A stretch of 64,000 nucleotides of DNA from Spirosoma sordidisoli. GTDB taxonomy: Bacteria > Bacteroidota > Bacteroidia > Cytophagales > Spirosomataceae. Where the stretch lies: positions 652,722 through 716,721 of the forward strand of contig NZ_SBLB01000004.1 of the NCBI RefSeq assembly GCF_004138325.1. Reading direction: 5' to 3'. A program made the position numbers and the translations under genes. Positions within the stretch are counted from its first letter, which is position 1, and each line of letters opens with the position of its first letter. Shown here in pieces: positions 1-8,774 of this stretch. The notes under the pieces were generated by a model that searched no databases, was not told the DNA's origin, and worked only from the letters and a program-made list of their open reading frames with translations.

Positions 1-2
1 AC

Positions 3-1418
3 TACTACGACAAATCGATCCGGCTGGCCGAATCGCTCCAGAACCCACTGCTACGGGCAGAGGCCGAGAGTAATCTGGCGGCCGTAGAAACGGAGCAGGG
101 TCAGCCCCTGGCGGCTATCCGAACCGCCCACCGGTCGCTTCGGGTGCTGCTGGCCGAAGGAGCCTACGAGGTAATTGCCTGGGCGCAGACGGTGATGGCC
201 CGGGCGCAGCTGGCCACCAACCGGGCCGACAGCGCCGTCTATTACGGGCAGAAGAGCTGGAACCTCAGCCGGCAAATTGGCTATAAGGAAGTTATCCGGG
301 ATGCCAGCCAGATACTGGCGCAGTCTTACGCCCGGCAAAATGACTACCAGCGCGCTTACCAGTATCAGCAGACATTCATAGCCTACAACGACACCCTGCT
401 GGGCGCCCAGACCCGGCAGCAGCTAACCATTCTTCAGCAGAACGCCAAGGCAGCCGAACAGCAGGCCGCGGCCATTTTGCAGGCCGAAGAAGACCAACGA
501 CAACAGCAACGGCTGATCGGGGCGCTGATCGGGCTGGGATTACTGGGCGTTGTGGCCCTCGTTTTATGGCGTAGCAACCGCCAGCAGACCCGTACCAATG
601 CCCAGCTCCGGCAGCAGCAGGCCGAACTGAAGGCCGCCCAGAACCAGCTCATTCAGCAGGAAAAGCTGGCCTCGCTGGGTGAGCTGACGGCCGGCATCGC
701 CCACGAGATCCAGAACCCCCTCAACTTCGTCAACAACTTCGCCGAGGTCTCCGTCGAACTCATCGACGAAATCGCCGACGAGCACCACAAACCAAACCCC
801 GACCCCCAGCTCACCGACGAGCTGCTGACCGACCTGCGCCAGAACCTACAGAAGATCAGCCAGCACGGCGGCCGGGCTTCCAGCATTGTCAGGGGCATGC
901 TCCAGCACAGCCGGGCCTCCAGCGGCCAGCGCGAGCCGACCGATCTGAACGCGCTTTGCGAGGAGTACTTGCGGCTGGCCTACCACGGCCTGCGGGCTAA
1001 AGACAAAACCTTTAACGCCAGTTTTCAGGTTGATCCGGACCCGGCGCTGGGTCCGGTACAGGTGATGCCTCAGGATCTGGGCCGGGTGCTGCTCAACCTC
1101 TACACCAACGCCTTCTACGCCGTTCAGAGCCGGCAGAAAACCACGCCGACGGCTGGCTACCAACCCGAAGTAACGGCCCAGGTTCGACTGGAAAATGACC
1201 AGGCCGTTATCCGGATTCGGGATAACGGTACCGGGATTCCGGCCGCGCTGCTCTCCAAGATTTTTCAGCCGTTTTTCACCACCAAACCCACCGGCGAAGG
1301 AACCGGGCTGGGCCTGTCGCTGGCCTACGATATCATTACCAAAGGGCACGGCGGTACCCTGGACGTTGACAGCCACGAAGGACAGGGTACAACATTTACC
1401 CTTAAACTACCGACCTGA
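3..1418 (+). CDS. TPR-containing sensor histidine kinase, 5' end outside the window
   Basis: This is a membrane sensor kinase that autophosphorylates on histidine and passes phosphate to a response regulator. The frame is open to the left window edge, so the start is missing; the GTG at 144 is internal. The visible N-terminal part is helical and TPR-like, a pattern typical of Bacteroidota kinases with a periplasmic TPR sensor. One membrane helix follows (around bases 513-570), then a glutamine-rich coiled coil. The HisKA H-box is [14 protein letters not shown] with the phosphorylated His at bases 702-704. The ATPase domain shows the N-box [17 protein letters not shown], the [16 protein letters not shown] lid and a C-terminal [11 protein letters not shown]. 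Two receiver genes follow closely (next start 50 bp downstream), so they are the likely partners. The sensed signal is unknown. Confidence 0.92.
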   Translation, partial: YYDKSIRLAESLQNPLLRAEAESNLAAVETEQGQPLAAIRTAHRSLRVLLAEGAYEVIAWAQTVMARAQLATNRADSAVYYGQKSWNLSRQIGYKEVIRDASQILAQSYARQNDYQRAYQYQQTFIAYNDTLLGAQTRQQLTILQQNAKAAEQQAAAILQAEEDQRQQQRLIGALIGLGLLGVVALVLWRSNRQQTRTNAQLRQQQAELKAAQNQLIQQEKLASLGELTAGIAHEIQNPLNFVNNFAEVSVELIDEIADEHHKPNPDPQLTDELLTDLRQNLQKISQHGGRASSIVRGMLQHSRASSGQREPTDLNALCEEYLRLAYHGLRAKDKTFNASFQVDPDPALGPVQVMPQDLGRVLLNLYTNAFYAVQSRQKTTPTAGYQPEVTAQVRLENDQAVIRIRDNGTGIPAALLSKIFQPFFTTKPTGEGTGLGLSLAYDIITKGHGGTLDVDSHEGQGTTFTLKLPT

Positions 1419-1468
1419 CGGCACCACGCTGCCCACAAACCGCTTATCTTTGACTAACTCGATCTGCC

Positions 1469-1846
1469 ATGAAAATATTAGTTGTTGACGACGAACCAGA
1501 CGTAAAAGATTTGTTTGAGCAGCGGTTTCGACGCGAAGTTCGGAATGGTGAGTTTGAACTGGCCTTTGCCAACTCGGGCGAAGAAGCCATAACCTATTTG
1601 TCGAGTAGGCCCTCAGAAGTAGTGCTGATTCTGTCGGACATCAACATGCCCGGCATGAGCGGTTTCGAGCTGTTACGGCATATCCGGGCCGACTTCAACG
1701 CTCCGCCCCCGCCCGTTGTCATGATGATTACGGCCTATGGCGATCCCGAATCGCAGCAGCAGGCGGCTACACTCGGGGCCAACGATTTCCTGACCAAGCC
1801 GCTCGACTTCACTGTACTTAAAGAAAAACTTCGCACCATTGCATGA
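1469..1846 (+). CDS. Single-domain response regulator (receiver only)
   Basis: A 125-residue CheY-like receiver with no output domain. The acidic pocket D7/D8, phosphoacceptor D57 ([10 protein letters not shown]), switch T88 and K110 are all present, so it should be phosphorylatable. It lies 50 bp after the sensor kinase. Its stop overlaps the start of the following receiver-cyclase gene by 4 nt (ATGA), so the two are translationally coupled. It may act as a phosphate sink, a phosphorelay intermediate or a protein-interaction switch. The direct target cannot be read from the sequence. Confidence 0.93.
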   Translation: MKILVVDDEPDVKDLFEQRFRREVRNGEFELAFANSGEEAITYLSSRPSEVVLILSDINMPGMSGFELLRHIRADFNAPPPPVVMMITAYGDPESQQQAATLGANDFLTKPLDFTVLKEKLRTIA

Positions 1847-2889
1847 AAGCGAAAATATTGGTGGTTGACGACGAAACCGATCTTGAACTCCTCATCAAGC
1901 AGAAGTTTCGGCGTCAGATTCGTGAAAAACAGTACGAGTTTGTATTTGCCCACGATGGCAACGAAGCGCTTACGCTGATCGACCAGCAGCCCGATATCGA
2001 TATGGTACTGACCGATATCAACATGCCCGGTATGGATGGGCTGACGCTGCTGATCCGGCTCCATGAGACAAATCCAATGCTCAAAGCCGTTATCGTGTCG
2101 GCCTATGGCGACATGGATAACATTCGTACCGCCATGAACCGGGGGGCTTTTGATTTCGTAACCAAGCCGGTCAACTTCGAAGACCTTGAGGTGACGATGG
2201 AGAAAACAATGGCCTACATCGGCCAGCTCCGCCAGACCTTGCAGGCGATTAAGGAAAACAATATTCTGCGGATGTACGTCGACGAGTCGGTGCTGACGTT
2301 CATGAGCCGCGCGGAATTTGAAACCTCCCTTCTGGCCAGCGAAACCGTAACGGCCACCGTCATGTTCATCGACATCTGCGGTTTTACGGCTATTGCCGAA
2401 CGCGAAACGGCCGATACCGTAGTCAGGCTGGTAAACCGGTATTTCGACGTGATGGTCAAGGAGATCATTGCGCAGAGCGGCCACGTCGATAAGTTCATGG
2501 GCGATGCCGTGATGGCCGTATTCCGGGGCGACTACCACCTCGACCGGGCCATCGAAGCCGCGCTGGGCGTTCGCGCGCAGATCGCTTCGCTGGAAGACAA
2601 CCTGCCTCATCATACCAGCTACCACCCGCAGGTGGCCATCGGCATCAACACGGGCGAGATGGTTTCGGGGAACATCGGCTCAACGGCGCTCCGGCGGCTC
2701 GACTACACCGTCATCGGCGACACCGTCAATACGGCCCAGCGCCTGCAGTCGGTGGCCCGGGCGGGGCAGATTGTCATCACCGAAGCGGCTCAGCAACAGG
2801 TAGCCGAGTCGTTCACCTGCGAGCCTCTCGGTGAAGCCACCCTCAAGAATAAAGCAGCCCCGGTTATGATTTACAATGTAATGGGCTAA
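1843..2889 (+). CDS. Response regulator fused to class III adenylate cyclase
   Basis: A 348-residue two-domain protein. Residues 1-125 form a receiver with D9/D10, phosphoacceptor D58, S86 and K108. A helical linker (about 126-165) leads to a class III nucleotide cyclase domain (about 166-348). The two metal aspartates are D177 (FIDICGFT) and D221 ([11 protein letters not shown]). K217 and the [13 protein letters not shown] segment supply purine-binding and transition-state residues. The YTVIG form is typical of class IIIb adenylate cyclases, so cAMP is the more likely product than cGMP; that is inference. It overlaps the single receiver gene by 4 nt and forms a kinase/receiver/receiver-cyclase cassette, so phosphorylation should control second-messenger synthesis. 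Confidence 0.93.
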   Translation: MKAKILVVDDETDLELLIKQKFRRQIREKQYEFVFAHDGNEALTLIDQQPDIDMVLTDINMPGMDGLTLLIRLHETNPMLKAVIVSAYGDMDNIRTAMNRGAFDFVTKPVNFEDLEVTMEKTMAYIGQLRQTLQAIKENNILRMYVDESVLTFMSRAEFETSLLASETVTATVMFIDICGFTAIAERETADTVVRLVNRYFDVMVKEIIAQSGHVDKFMGDAVMAVFRGDYHLDRAIEAALGVRAQIASLEDNLPHHTSYHPQVAIGINTGEMVSGNIGSTALRRLDYTVIGDTVNTAQRLQSVARAGQIVITEAAQQQVAESFTCEPLGEATLKNKAAPVMIYNVMG

Positions 2890-2904
2890 ACCGAGCCCGG
2901 CCAG

Positions 2905-2950
2905 AAGCGGGAAGAAGCGGGAACAGTCCGGCCTCTTCCCGCTTTTTGTT
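2905..2950 (+). terminator. Intrinsic terminator after the cyclase gene, facing the permease gene
   Basis: An 11-bp perfect stem (AAGCGGGAAGA at 2905-2915 with TCTTCCCGCTT at 2934-2944) is followed by a T-rich run. A second AAGCGGGAA in the loop could pair instead. It ends the signalling cassette and reaches the stop of the convergent permease gene. Confidence 0.75.
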
Positions 2951-4188
2951 TACTCTTCGGCCAGCGTCCGGGAGATGTTCATGCGGTAAACGCCCAGGGC
3001 AGGCAGGGCCGCAGCCAGGAGTCCGATCAGCAACGCTACGCCCAGCAGGGTCCACTCTTCGGGCAGGATGCCAAAAGCCGCCAGGTTGTAATGATATTCG
3101 GAGGACACACTCGTCGAGAAAAGCCATAAACCAACCCGGCTCAGCAGTATACCCAGCCCAAAGCCAATCAGCGCCAGCACCAGCCCCTCGAGCAGGAGCA
3201 TCATGAACAGCTGAACGCGGGTAGCGCCCATCGACAGCATCAGGGCCATTTCGTAGCGCCTTTCTTTCAGTGAGTTATACAGAGACACGAACACGCTGAC
3301 CCCGGAAATCAGCATGATGACAATGGCCAGGCCCCGCAGCGTTTCGACGCCTACGCCGAGCAGGGAAAACAGCCGGTTCACCTCAATATTGGGCAGGGCC
3401 GCCTGTAGTTTGGAGTTCTGGTTGATACCCCGCGCCAGCATCATACCCAGCGGGTTCCGAAACTTGATAAGCATACTCGTAATCTCACGCGGTTCCTCTT
3501 CGTGCGCTTCGCCGTCTTCGTGGGCTTCGCCTTCGTGATGATCTTCGTCGTGGTGCTCCTCACCGGCTTCGTGGTGTCCATGGATAGCCCAGACGCTCGA
3601 AACGGGAGTCAGGATGAGCTGATCCGTAACGGTATTGGTTCCGTTCAGGATGCCTACTACCTTGTATTTCGAGTCGGCATGTTCTTCGCCCTCATCGTCC
3701 AGCCCATGCGAGCTGGCAAACGTATCGCCGAGTTTCAGCCCGGCCACTTCGGCAACCCTCGGCCCGATCACCACCTCCAGATCCTGTTTGAACAGCTGCC
3801 CCTGCGCCACGGTAGCGCCAAAATGATCGAGGTATTTTTTGTTCGTACCCACAATCCGGAACGAGCGGTAATTATCGCCCATGGCCAGCGGGATGGCCGT
3901 CTTGATCATCGGGTTGCGCGTCAGCCGTTCGGCCTCCTCGAGCGGGATATTCCCCACTGGCGCATCGACCTGGTAAATGCTCGACAGGATCAGTTGCAGC
4001 GGGCTACCCTTGGCGCCAATCACCATATCGATGCCACGGATGTTCCGCCGGAACTGATCGTCGAGCTGTTTATTCAGCAACAGCAACAGCGAAATAATCG
4101 TGATCCCGAAGGTCATCAGCAGCCCGCTCAGAAAGCTGCTCAGGGGTTTGTCGGTAAGGTTACTCCAGCTGATTCGGAAAAGGTTCAT
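2950..4188 (-). CDS. FtsX/MacB-type ABC transporter permease with His/Glu-rich loop
   Basis: A 412-residue permease. The N-terminal membrane helix (about 20-38) is followed by a MacB-type periplasmic domain (about 40-270) and three C-terminal helices of the FtsX fold (about 285-305, 330-360, 380-400) ending in SRTLAEE. Family members are driven by a separate ATPase to move lipoproteins, peptides or antibiotics, or to act as mechanotransmitters. The odd feature is an insertion at residues 203-233 with nine histidines among many Asp/Glu, which looks able to bind zinc, nickel or copper. No ATP-binding partner is adjacent: hemC lies 63 bp upstream on the same strand, so the ATPase must be elsewhere. 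A metal-related role is inference from the loop only. Confidence 0.88.
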   Translation of the reverse strand: MNLFRISWSNLTDKPLSSFLSGLLMTFGITIISLLLLLNKQLDDQFRRNIRGIDMVIGAKGSPLQLILSSIYQVDAPVGNIPLEEAERLTRNPMIKTAIPLAMGDNYRSFRIVGTNKKYLDHFGATVAQGQLFKQDLEVVIGPRVAEVAGLKLGDTFASSHGLDDEGEEHADSKYKVVGILNGTNTVTDQLILTPVSSVWAIHGHHEAGEEHHDEDHHEGEAHEDGEAHEEEPREITSMLIKFRNPLGMMLARGINQNSKLQAALPNIEVNRLFSLLGVGVETLRGLAIVIMLISGVSVFVSLYNSLKERRYEMALMLSMGATRVQLFMMLLLEGLVLALIGFGLGILLSRVGLWLFSTSVSSEYHYNLAAFGILPEEWTLLGVALLIGLLAAALPALGVYRMNISRTLAEE

Positions 4189-4251
4189 GATTCGTCTGGT
4201 CAGGTTGTAGCGCTGGCTATGTATGGGCCCGCCAACCGGCTGGCCCGGCTT

Positions 4252-5181
4252 TTATTCACTCAGTTGATGCCGGATTGCCTGTAAAATAACGTCGCCCCCC
4301 TGTGCCAGAATGTGTTCAGCCAGAGCATGTCCGAGCCGTTCGGCGTCATGGGCCGGGCCGCTGTACGTTTCGCGCAGCATGTCCTGCCCGTCGAGGCTGA
4401 TTAGCCCACCTGTCAGGCTCAGCGTCTCCTCAGCGTAGGTAGCCAGGGCAAATACCGGAATGCTGCACCCGCCTTCGAGACGGCGCAGGTAAGCCCGCTC
4501 GGCTTTCAGGGCAGCCTCGGTTGGTTCGTGGTTGGTCAGTCGGCGGATGGCTTCCTGTTTCCCGATAGCCAGTGTGCTGGCCGCTTCGATGGCTACGCTC
4601 CCCTGACCAACGGCGGGCGTAAACTCAGCAACCGGTAGCTGTTCGGCAATCAGATCATCGTACTGCATGCGGTGTACGCCCGCATAGGCCAGCAGCAGCG
4701 CATCGCACTGGCCTTCGTCGAGTTTGCGCAGCCGGGTCTGGAGGTTACCCCGCATGTCGACCACCCGGATGTGCGGACAAAAATGGCGCAGCATAGCCAC
4801 CCGCCGGGTCGACGAGGTCCCGATCACAAACGGCTGTCCGCTGGTCAGCGACAGGGATGGATCACGGCTTACGAGGACATCGTTCACCTGTTCACGCTCC
4901 GTAAAAGCGATAATACCCAGGTCAGCCGGCAGCGATGATTGCAGGTCTTTGGCGCTGTGCACGGCAATGTCGATCGTACCGGCCCGGAGCTGATCTTCCA
5001 GCTCCTGCGTAAAAACGCCTTTGCTGCCGATTTTGGCCAGCGACCGATCCAGAATCTGATCCCCTTTTGTCTCGATCAGGACCAGCTCGGACGTAAGTCC
5101 GCCGGCTTGCAGTAAGGTCTGTATATAGTCCGCCTGCCACACGGCCAGGCGGCTGCTGCGGGTTCCAATTCGGATATGCAT
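4252..5181 (-). CDS. hemC: Hydroxymethylbilane synthase (porphobilinogen deaminase)
   Basis: Polymerises four porphobilinogen molecules into hydroxymethylbilane, a cytoplasmic step of haem/tetrapyrrole synthesis. At 309 residues it has the normal family length. It opens with IRIGTRSSRLAVWQ, carries the substrate-binding ETKGD and GTSSTRR segments, and has the dipyrromethane-cofactor cysteine in EGGCSIPV near the C-terminus. The chosen ATG fits the family N-terminus. A perfect -7 promoter box lies only 9 bases upstream of it, so the mRNA should have almost no leader. The permease gene follows 63 bp downstream and may be co-transcribed. No other haem genes are in the window. Confidence 0.97.
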   Translation of the reverse strand: MHIRIGTRSSRLAVWQADYIQTLLQAGGLTSELVLIETKGDQILDRSLAKIGSKGVFTQELEDQLRAGTIDIAVHSAKDLQSSLPADLGIIAFTEREQVNDVLVSRDPSLSLTSGQPFVIGTSSTRRVAMLRHFCPHIRVVDMRGNLQTRLRKLDEGQCDALLLAYAGVHRMQYDDLIAEQLPVAEFTPAVGQGSVAIEAASTLAIGKQEAIRRLTNHEPTEAALKAERAYLRRLEGGCSIPVFALATYAEETLSLTGGLISLDGQDMLRETYSGPAHDAERLGHALAEHILAQGGDVILQAIRHQLSE

Positions 5182-5189
5182 AATGCCGA

Positions 5190-5197
5190 CAAAGATA
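5190..5197 (-). promoter_or_regulatory. Bacteroidota -7 promoter box for hemC
   Basis: TATCTTTG on the minus strand matches the Bacteroidota -7 consensus TAnnTTTG exactly. It ends 8 bases before the hemC ATG, which predicts a leaderless or near-leaderless transcript. A clear TTTG -33 box at 19-nt spacing is lacking; only a T-rich stretch is there. Confidence 0.55.
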
Positions 5198-5483
5198 CGG
5201 CATTACAAGCCGAAAAACAGGCTTCCTGCTGCGGCTTCCGTGCTGACGCTGTGTGGAATGTGAACCACAGAATCCCCACAAACCGCGACAATCCTTATAC
5301 ACTCATGAGCGCTAATCGGTAACTGCCTTATTTAGGAAAATAGGGCAGGATCGCGTCAAAAAGGCATATAATGAGCCAAAAGGCGGCCAAATTCCTGACA
5401 GCCTGTCGGCTTTGGCGGGCCGAGGCCGCTTAGGCACGGGGTTTGTTTATCAAATAGTATCTGAACAGTAAACAGCAACACCT
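5198..5483. other. Intergenic region between hemC and the Hsp20-like gene
   Basis: About 290 bases between divergent genes. Beyond the hemC promoter region I see no convincing ORF, RNA gene or strong dyad. It probably holds the promoter of the Hsp20-like gene, but no clean consensus box is visible. Confidence 0.4.
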
Positions 5484-5891
5484 ATGAAAGCGATAGAAAA
5501 TGTATTTCAGGGTACGGGCGGACAGATTGATTTGCTTAATACCTTATATGGCGGTTCGAGTCAGACAACGATGCAGGTTGAGCGAGAAGACGAACGGCTG
5601 GTAATTACGTTATCAGCTCCCGGTGTGCGTGCCAACGCGTTCAACGTGCTGGTCGAAGGCAGTAAACTCGTACTGTATACCCTGCTGGTCAATACCTCGG
5701 TTACTCAGGATGAAGAAGGCGGCTCGCAGCGGCTGGCGGTACCCATGTTTCTGCGGGTGCTGGACATCCCGTCTTTTGTTGACGCCGACCAGATCGAAGC
5801 CATTCACGAACACGGTCAGGTAATGATTATGCTACCCTTCAAAGACGAAGAGCATCTGCATCGCCGGATCGACATCAAAGATCTTTTCTAG
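5484..5891 (+). CDS. Small heat-shock (Hsp20/alpha-crystallin-like) protein
   Basis: A 135-residue protein made almost entirely of one alpha-crystallin-type beta-sandwich. VEREDERLVITLSAPGV matches the usual beta2-beta3 stretch, FNVLVEGSKLVLY follows, and a hydrophobic core strand FLRVLDIPSFVDADQIEA leads into the final strands. Family members are ATP-independent holdases that bind unfolding proteins in the cytoplasm. The classic C-terminal I-x-I tail is not obvious; the protein ends IDIKDLF. It is therefore a divergent member. It stands alone, with an intrinsic terminator about 55 bp downstream. Confidence 0.75.
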   Translation: MKAIENVFQGTGGQIDLLNTLYGGSSQTTMQVEREDERLVITLSAPGVRANAFNVLVEGSKLVLYTLLVNTSVTQDEEGGSQRLAVPMFLRVLDIPSFVDADQIEAIHEHGQVMIMLPFKDEEHLHRRIDIKDLF

Positions 5892-5946
5892 TGAATCAAT
5901 CCATCCGGGACCTCTTTGCGTCCTGTAGCCTATAGATGAATACCCT

Positions 5947-5975
5947 GGTCGCTTTTACGAAAGCGACCTTTTTTT
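5947..5975 (+). terminator. Intrinsic terminator of the Hsp20-like gene
   Basis: A perfect 9-bp stem, GGTCGCTTT/AAAGCGACC, with a 4-nt loop is followed directly by seven T residues. It is a textbook rho-independent terminator. Confidence 0.9.
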
Positions 5976-6048
5976 GTGCCCTGCATTTTGATACTGCCTC
6001 TTTGATAGGTGTTTAAGAAGGCAAACCCACGCAGACGCCGAATTTTTC

Positions 6049-6290
6049 ACCCCCCAGCCCCCTAAAGGGGGAGCCGTCCGCGCCGAATGGGCTCCCCCTT
6101 TAGGGGGCTGGGGGACGAAAAGGCAGCCCATCTAGCCGACTAACGTCCGCAAGTATGTTCCCCAAACAAGCTCTAAAGGAGGAGCCGTCCGCGCCGACTG
6201 CCCCCCCTTTAGGGGGCTGGGGGGTACAAAGGGCAGCCTTTCGAGCCGACTAACGTCAGCAAATATCTTCCCCAAATGCCCCCTGAGCTA
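6049..6290. repeat. Two direct copies (about 111 bp) of a long palindromic intergenic element
   Basis: The first unit contains a 24-26 bp inverted repeat (6050-6075 against 6089-6114) built from CCCCCAGCCCCCTAAAGGGGG and its complement around a 13-nt loop. The second unit repeats the loop (GAGCCGTCCGCGCCGA) and the flank GAGCCGACTAACGT, but its left arm is decayed (6165-6187) while its right arm (6201-6224) is intact. This C-rich palindrome resembles interspersed repeats common in Bacteroidota genomes. There is no coding potential here. The gap 5976-6348 holds nothing else that I can see. Confidence 0.8.
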
Positions 6291-6348
6291 GTCGGCCTGC
6301 CTGTTCATCTGGCCCAGATGCTATTCTACAGGAAAAGTCATTTAAGCA

Positions 6349-8520
6349 TCAAGGCATGGGTTTCAGCCCTTCCCACTTCACCATCCAGCGTCCGTTTTTA
6401 GGGAATCCCGGCGTAGGGGTGGTGTTGCCATCGTAGCCAGCACACATCAGCGCTACGGCCGCCAGCAAACCACCGTTGCCAGGCAGGTAGAGCGTAAGTC
6501 GCTTGTCCTGGTAGTTATGGCCGTTAACCAGGTACGTGTTTTTCGCCACCTCTTTGAACAACGCATCCAGCGCGCGGTCGGGCTGCCCCAGCCGGGTAGC
6601 CGTCATGGCCACCATCGGAAAATCCCAGCCCCAGGTATGATCCCAGTGCCAGACCCGGTCAACGGTATCGTAGGTACGCTGCATCACCGCCCGGTCGACC
6701 ACGCCGTTGGCGGGCAGGGTACTCAGCGCGGCCAGCACAGCCGGGTGATCGATGGTATAGCGGCTGTCGGGCGAGTATGAATCCGTCACGTTCTCGGCCG
6801 CCCGGTATACGCCGTCCTGCTGTGGCAAAGGAGCCAGCCCGTCAATGACCCGCTGCCAGTCTGGATTGGGCGGCAGGTTGAGCCGGGTACGCCAGCGCTG
6901 GGCTGCCTGCAGGCCCCATGTCCAGTAGGCCAGTTCGTAAGGTGGGTTCAGGGTCTGGGCCGGGTCGAAGCATTCCTGCGCCGGAATAATACCCTTCCCC
7001 AGATCATAACGGCCCGTTTTGGGGTTCAGGCTGGCGAACGAAGCCATGAAGTCGGCGGTTTCAAAAATCACGGTCCGGTATTGTTCCAGAACGGCTTTTG
7101 ATGGCTGGTTCCGGTAAATTAGTTCGGCCAGGTAGATCGGATGCGGCTGTTGCCAGATCAGGAAAGACCCTACCGATGAGGCTGTTTCGCCCCCGTTCGG
7201 ATCGGTCATCTTTTGCCAGCGAACGCCCCGGTACCCCTGTCGGCGGGCTATCTCCCGGGCCCCCGCCAGTGCCCGCTGGTACCAGCCCATACTTTTTGAC
7301 AACAGATCGGTACGGCCCCAGAGGGCGTAATGGGCCGAATGCCACCAGTACATTTCCATATGGGGCCTACCATACCAGCTGTTATAGGTCAGTCCCGTTT
7401 CCTGCGGGGGCGAGTCGCCGGCGCATTGTACGCGGGTCAGGTACTGCGACAGCACAACGCGCCGTTCGAGTTCGGCGGCTCGCGGGTCGGTGCTGCCCGC
7501 CAGATCAATGGCCCCACCCGACTGCCAGAACCGCTCCCAGCCCAACCGGCTGCTGGTCTGTACCTCGGTAAAAGTGGGCAACCGACTGGGTAACGACTCC
7601 GCCGAAAACTGCACTACAGCTTCGAAAGCCGACGCTCCTGACGGCTCTATCCTGAAATCATGGCCAGCAGCCGCCCGCACCGGCGCAGGCTGGCTCAACC
7701 GGGCCGTCACGGAATAGCGGTCCTGATCAAGCTGGCGATGGAACCGTACCGACGTGGGCCCCGGGCGCTCCAGCCGGGTCTGATGCGCCGATGCGCTGGC
7801 GTAGTAAGTCCCTACGTCGGTGAATGCATTAGTCGGGTATGGAAACCGGAGCCGGAGCGAGATTCGTTGCTGCCGAAGTAGGTCCGACACAACCCGTACG
7901 GCTACGATATCCTGCTGAACATGGGCGCAGGTGGTCACGCTGACGGGAGCGCCTTCAACGGTAAACGTACTGCTGATGGTACCTGTCCACAGATCCAGTT
8001 GCTGCCGAACGTTCTTCAGATCACCCAGTTGTGCCGCCTGCCCATCTTTTTTGAGGATAATGAAGCCCAGATTACCCAGCTGAAGCCGGTGCGGATTTTG
8101 CCGAAAGTAGTCGGCGGCCTGCTGATGGCGCCCCGCCTGCCGCCATTGCACAGCATACGGACGTGGCGTGCCGTTGACCTCGACCGATTGCAGCGTCTCG
8201 GTAAACTGATACCTGGCGGGATTAGGAAAGCGGTGCCAGCCCCATTCGGACTGAGTGCCCAGCGGAATACCGCGGGCATACTGCTCGGGAAACGATTGCA
8301 GACCGGTAGCATCTACCGTAAACCCAAACCGACCGTTGCCCACCGTTAGCGACCCGAGCGTATCGGGCTGGGTGATCGTTACCCGATGCCGATCTACCAC
8401 TGCCCGTCGGTCTATCGGCTGAGCCTGGCCCGCACCGATGTTCCACAGCACGAGCAGCATCTTTAATCCACTCCGCAGAGGCAACAAAGCCTGTCCATAT
8501 GGTTTTGATATTAATAGCAT
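6349..8520 (-). CDS. Secreted six-hairpin glycosidase-like protein (GH65/GH95-like)
   Basis: About 723 residues from the ATG at 8520. An in-frame upstream ATG at 8643 would add 41 residues with no signal-like character and run to the edge of the tRNA-derived repeat, so it was not used; the ATG at 8460 is another option. A hydrophobic signal segment (LLVLWNIGAGQAQ) predicts export. The N-terminal half is beta-rich. The C-terminal half has alpha-helical hairpins with WYGRPHMEMYWWHSAHYALW and VWHWDHTWGWDFPM, which recall (alpha/alpha)6-barrel glycosidases. The substrate is unknown and the exact GH family is uncertain. It has no sugar-uptake neighbours. Confidence 0.7.
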   Translation of the reverse strand: MLLISKPYGQALLPLRSGLKMLLVLWNIGAGQAQPIDRRAVVDRHRVTITQPDTLGSLTVGNGRFGFTVDATGLQSFPEQYARGIPLGTQSEWGWHRFPNPARYQFTETLQSVEVNGTPRPYAVQWRQAGRHQQAADYFRQNPHRLQLGNLGFIILKKDGQAAQLGDLKNVRQQLDLWTGTISSTFTVEGAPVSVTTCAHVQQDIVAVRVVSDLLRQQRISLRLRFPYPTNAFTDVGTYYASASAHQTRLERPGPTSVRFHRQLDQDRYSVTARLSQPAPVRAAAGHDFRIEPSGASAFEAVVQFSAESLPSRLPTFTEVQTSSRLGWERFWQSGGAIDLAGSTDPRAAELERRVVLSQYLTRVQCAGDSPPQETGLTYNSWYGRPHMEMYWWHSAHYALWGRTDLLSKSMGWYQRALAGAREIARRQGYRGVRWQKMTDPNGGETASSVGSFLIWQQPHPIYLAELIYRNQPSKAVLEQYRTVIFETADFMASFASLNPKTGRYDLGKGIIPAQECFDPAQTLNPPYELAYWTWGLQAAQRWRTRLNLPPNPDWQRVIDGLAPLPQQDGVYRAAENVTDSYSPDSRYTIDHPAVLAALSTLPANGVVDRAVMQRTYDTVDRVWHWDHTWGWDFPMVAMTATRLGQPDRALDALFKEVAKNTYLVNGHNYQDKRLTLYLPGNGGLLAAVALMCAGYDGNTTPTPGFPKNGRWMVKWEGLKPMP

Positions 8521-8634
8521 GCGATCCAGTTTCCCCGAATTTTCTCGATAGAGATGAATCCCTGTATCGATTGGGGGATAGCCATAGATAAAGAAGCGTT
8601 CCGGCGCATCTACTTGCGTCCCGGCAAGGCCGGG

Positions 8635-8704
8635 CATAAACACAAAAGCCGCTGATGTCAGCGGCTCTGTTTGTTTCTTACCCTTTAGAGGTACCAGGAG
8701 CGGG
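8635..8704 (-). repeat. Displaced copy of tRNA-Leu 3' end and terminator (att-like direct repeat, distal)
   Basis: Bases 8635-8679 are identical over 45 nt to 10054-10098, and 8689-8704 are identical over 16 nt to 10110-10125, which is the 3' end of tRNA-Leu. A short diverged stretch with a 2-nt gap separates the two blocks. Similarity ends abruptly inside the T-arm. The copy includes the terminator hairpin (8647-8666), which would also end transcription of the abi gene. This is the pattern left when an element integrates at a tRNA 3' end. Confidence 0.8.
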
Positions 8705-8774
8705 TACGTTGATTCTTTTCAAATTGAATTTTTATGTTGCGATAATTCTCCAGAGTATTTTGTAATAGCTTTGC

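Noticed and set aside
8521..8643. Upstream start for the glycosidase-like gene
   Set aside because: The added 41 residues precede a good signal segment and reach into the tRNA-derived repeat.
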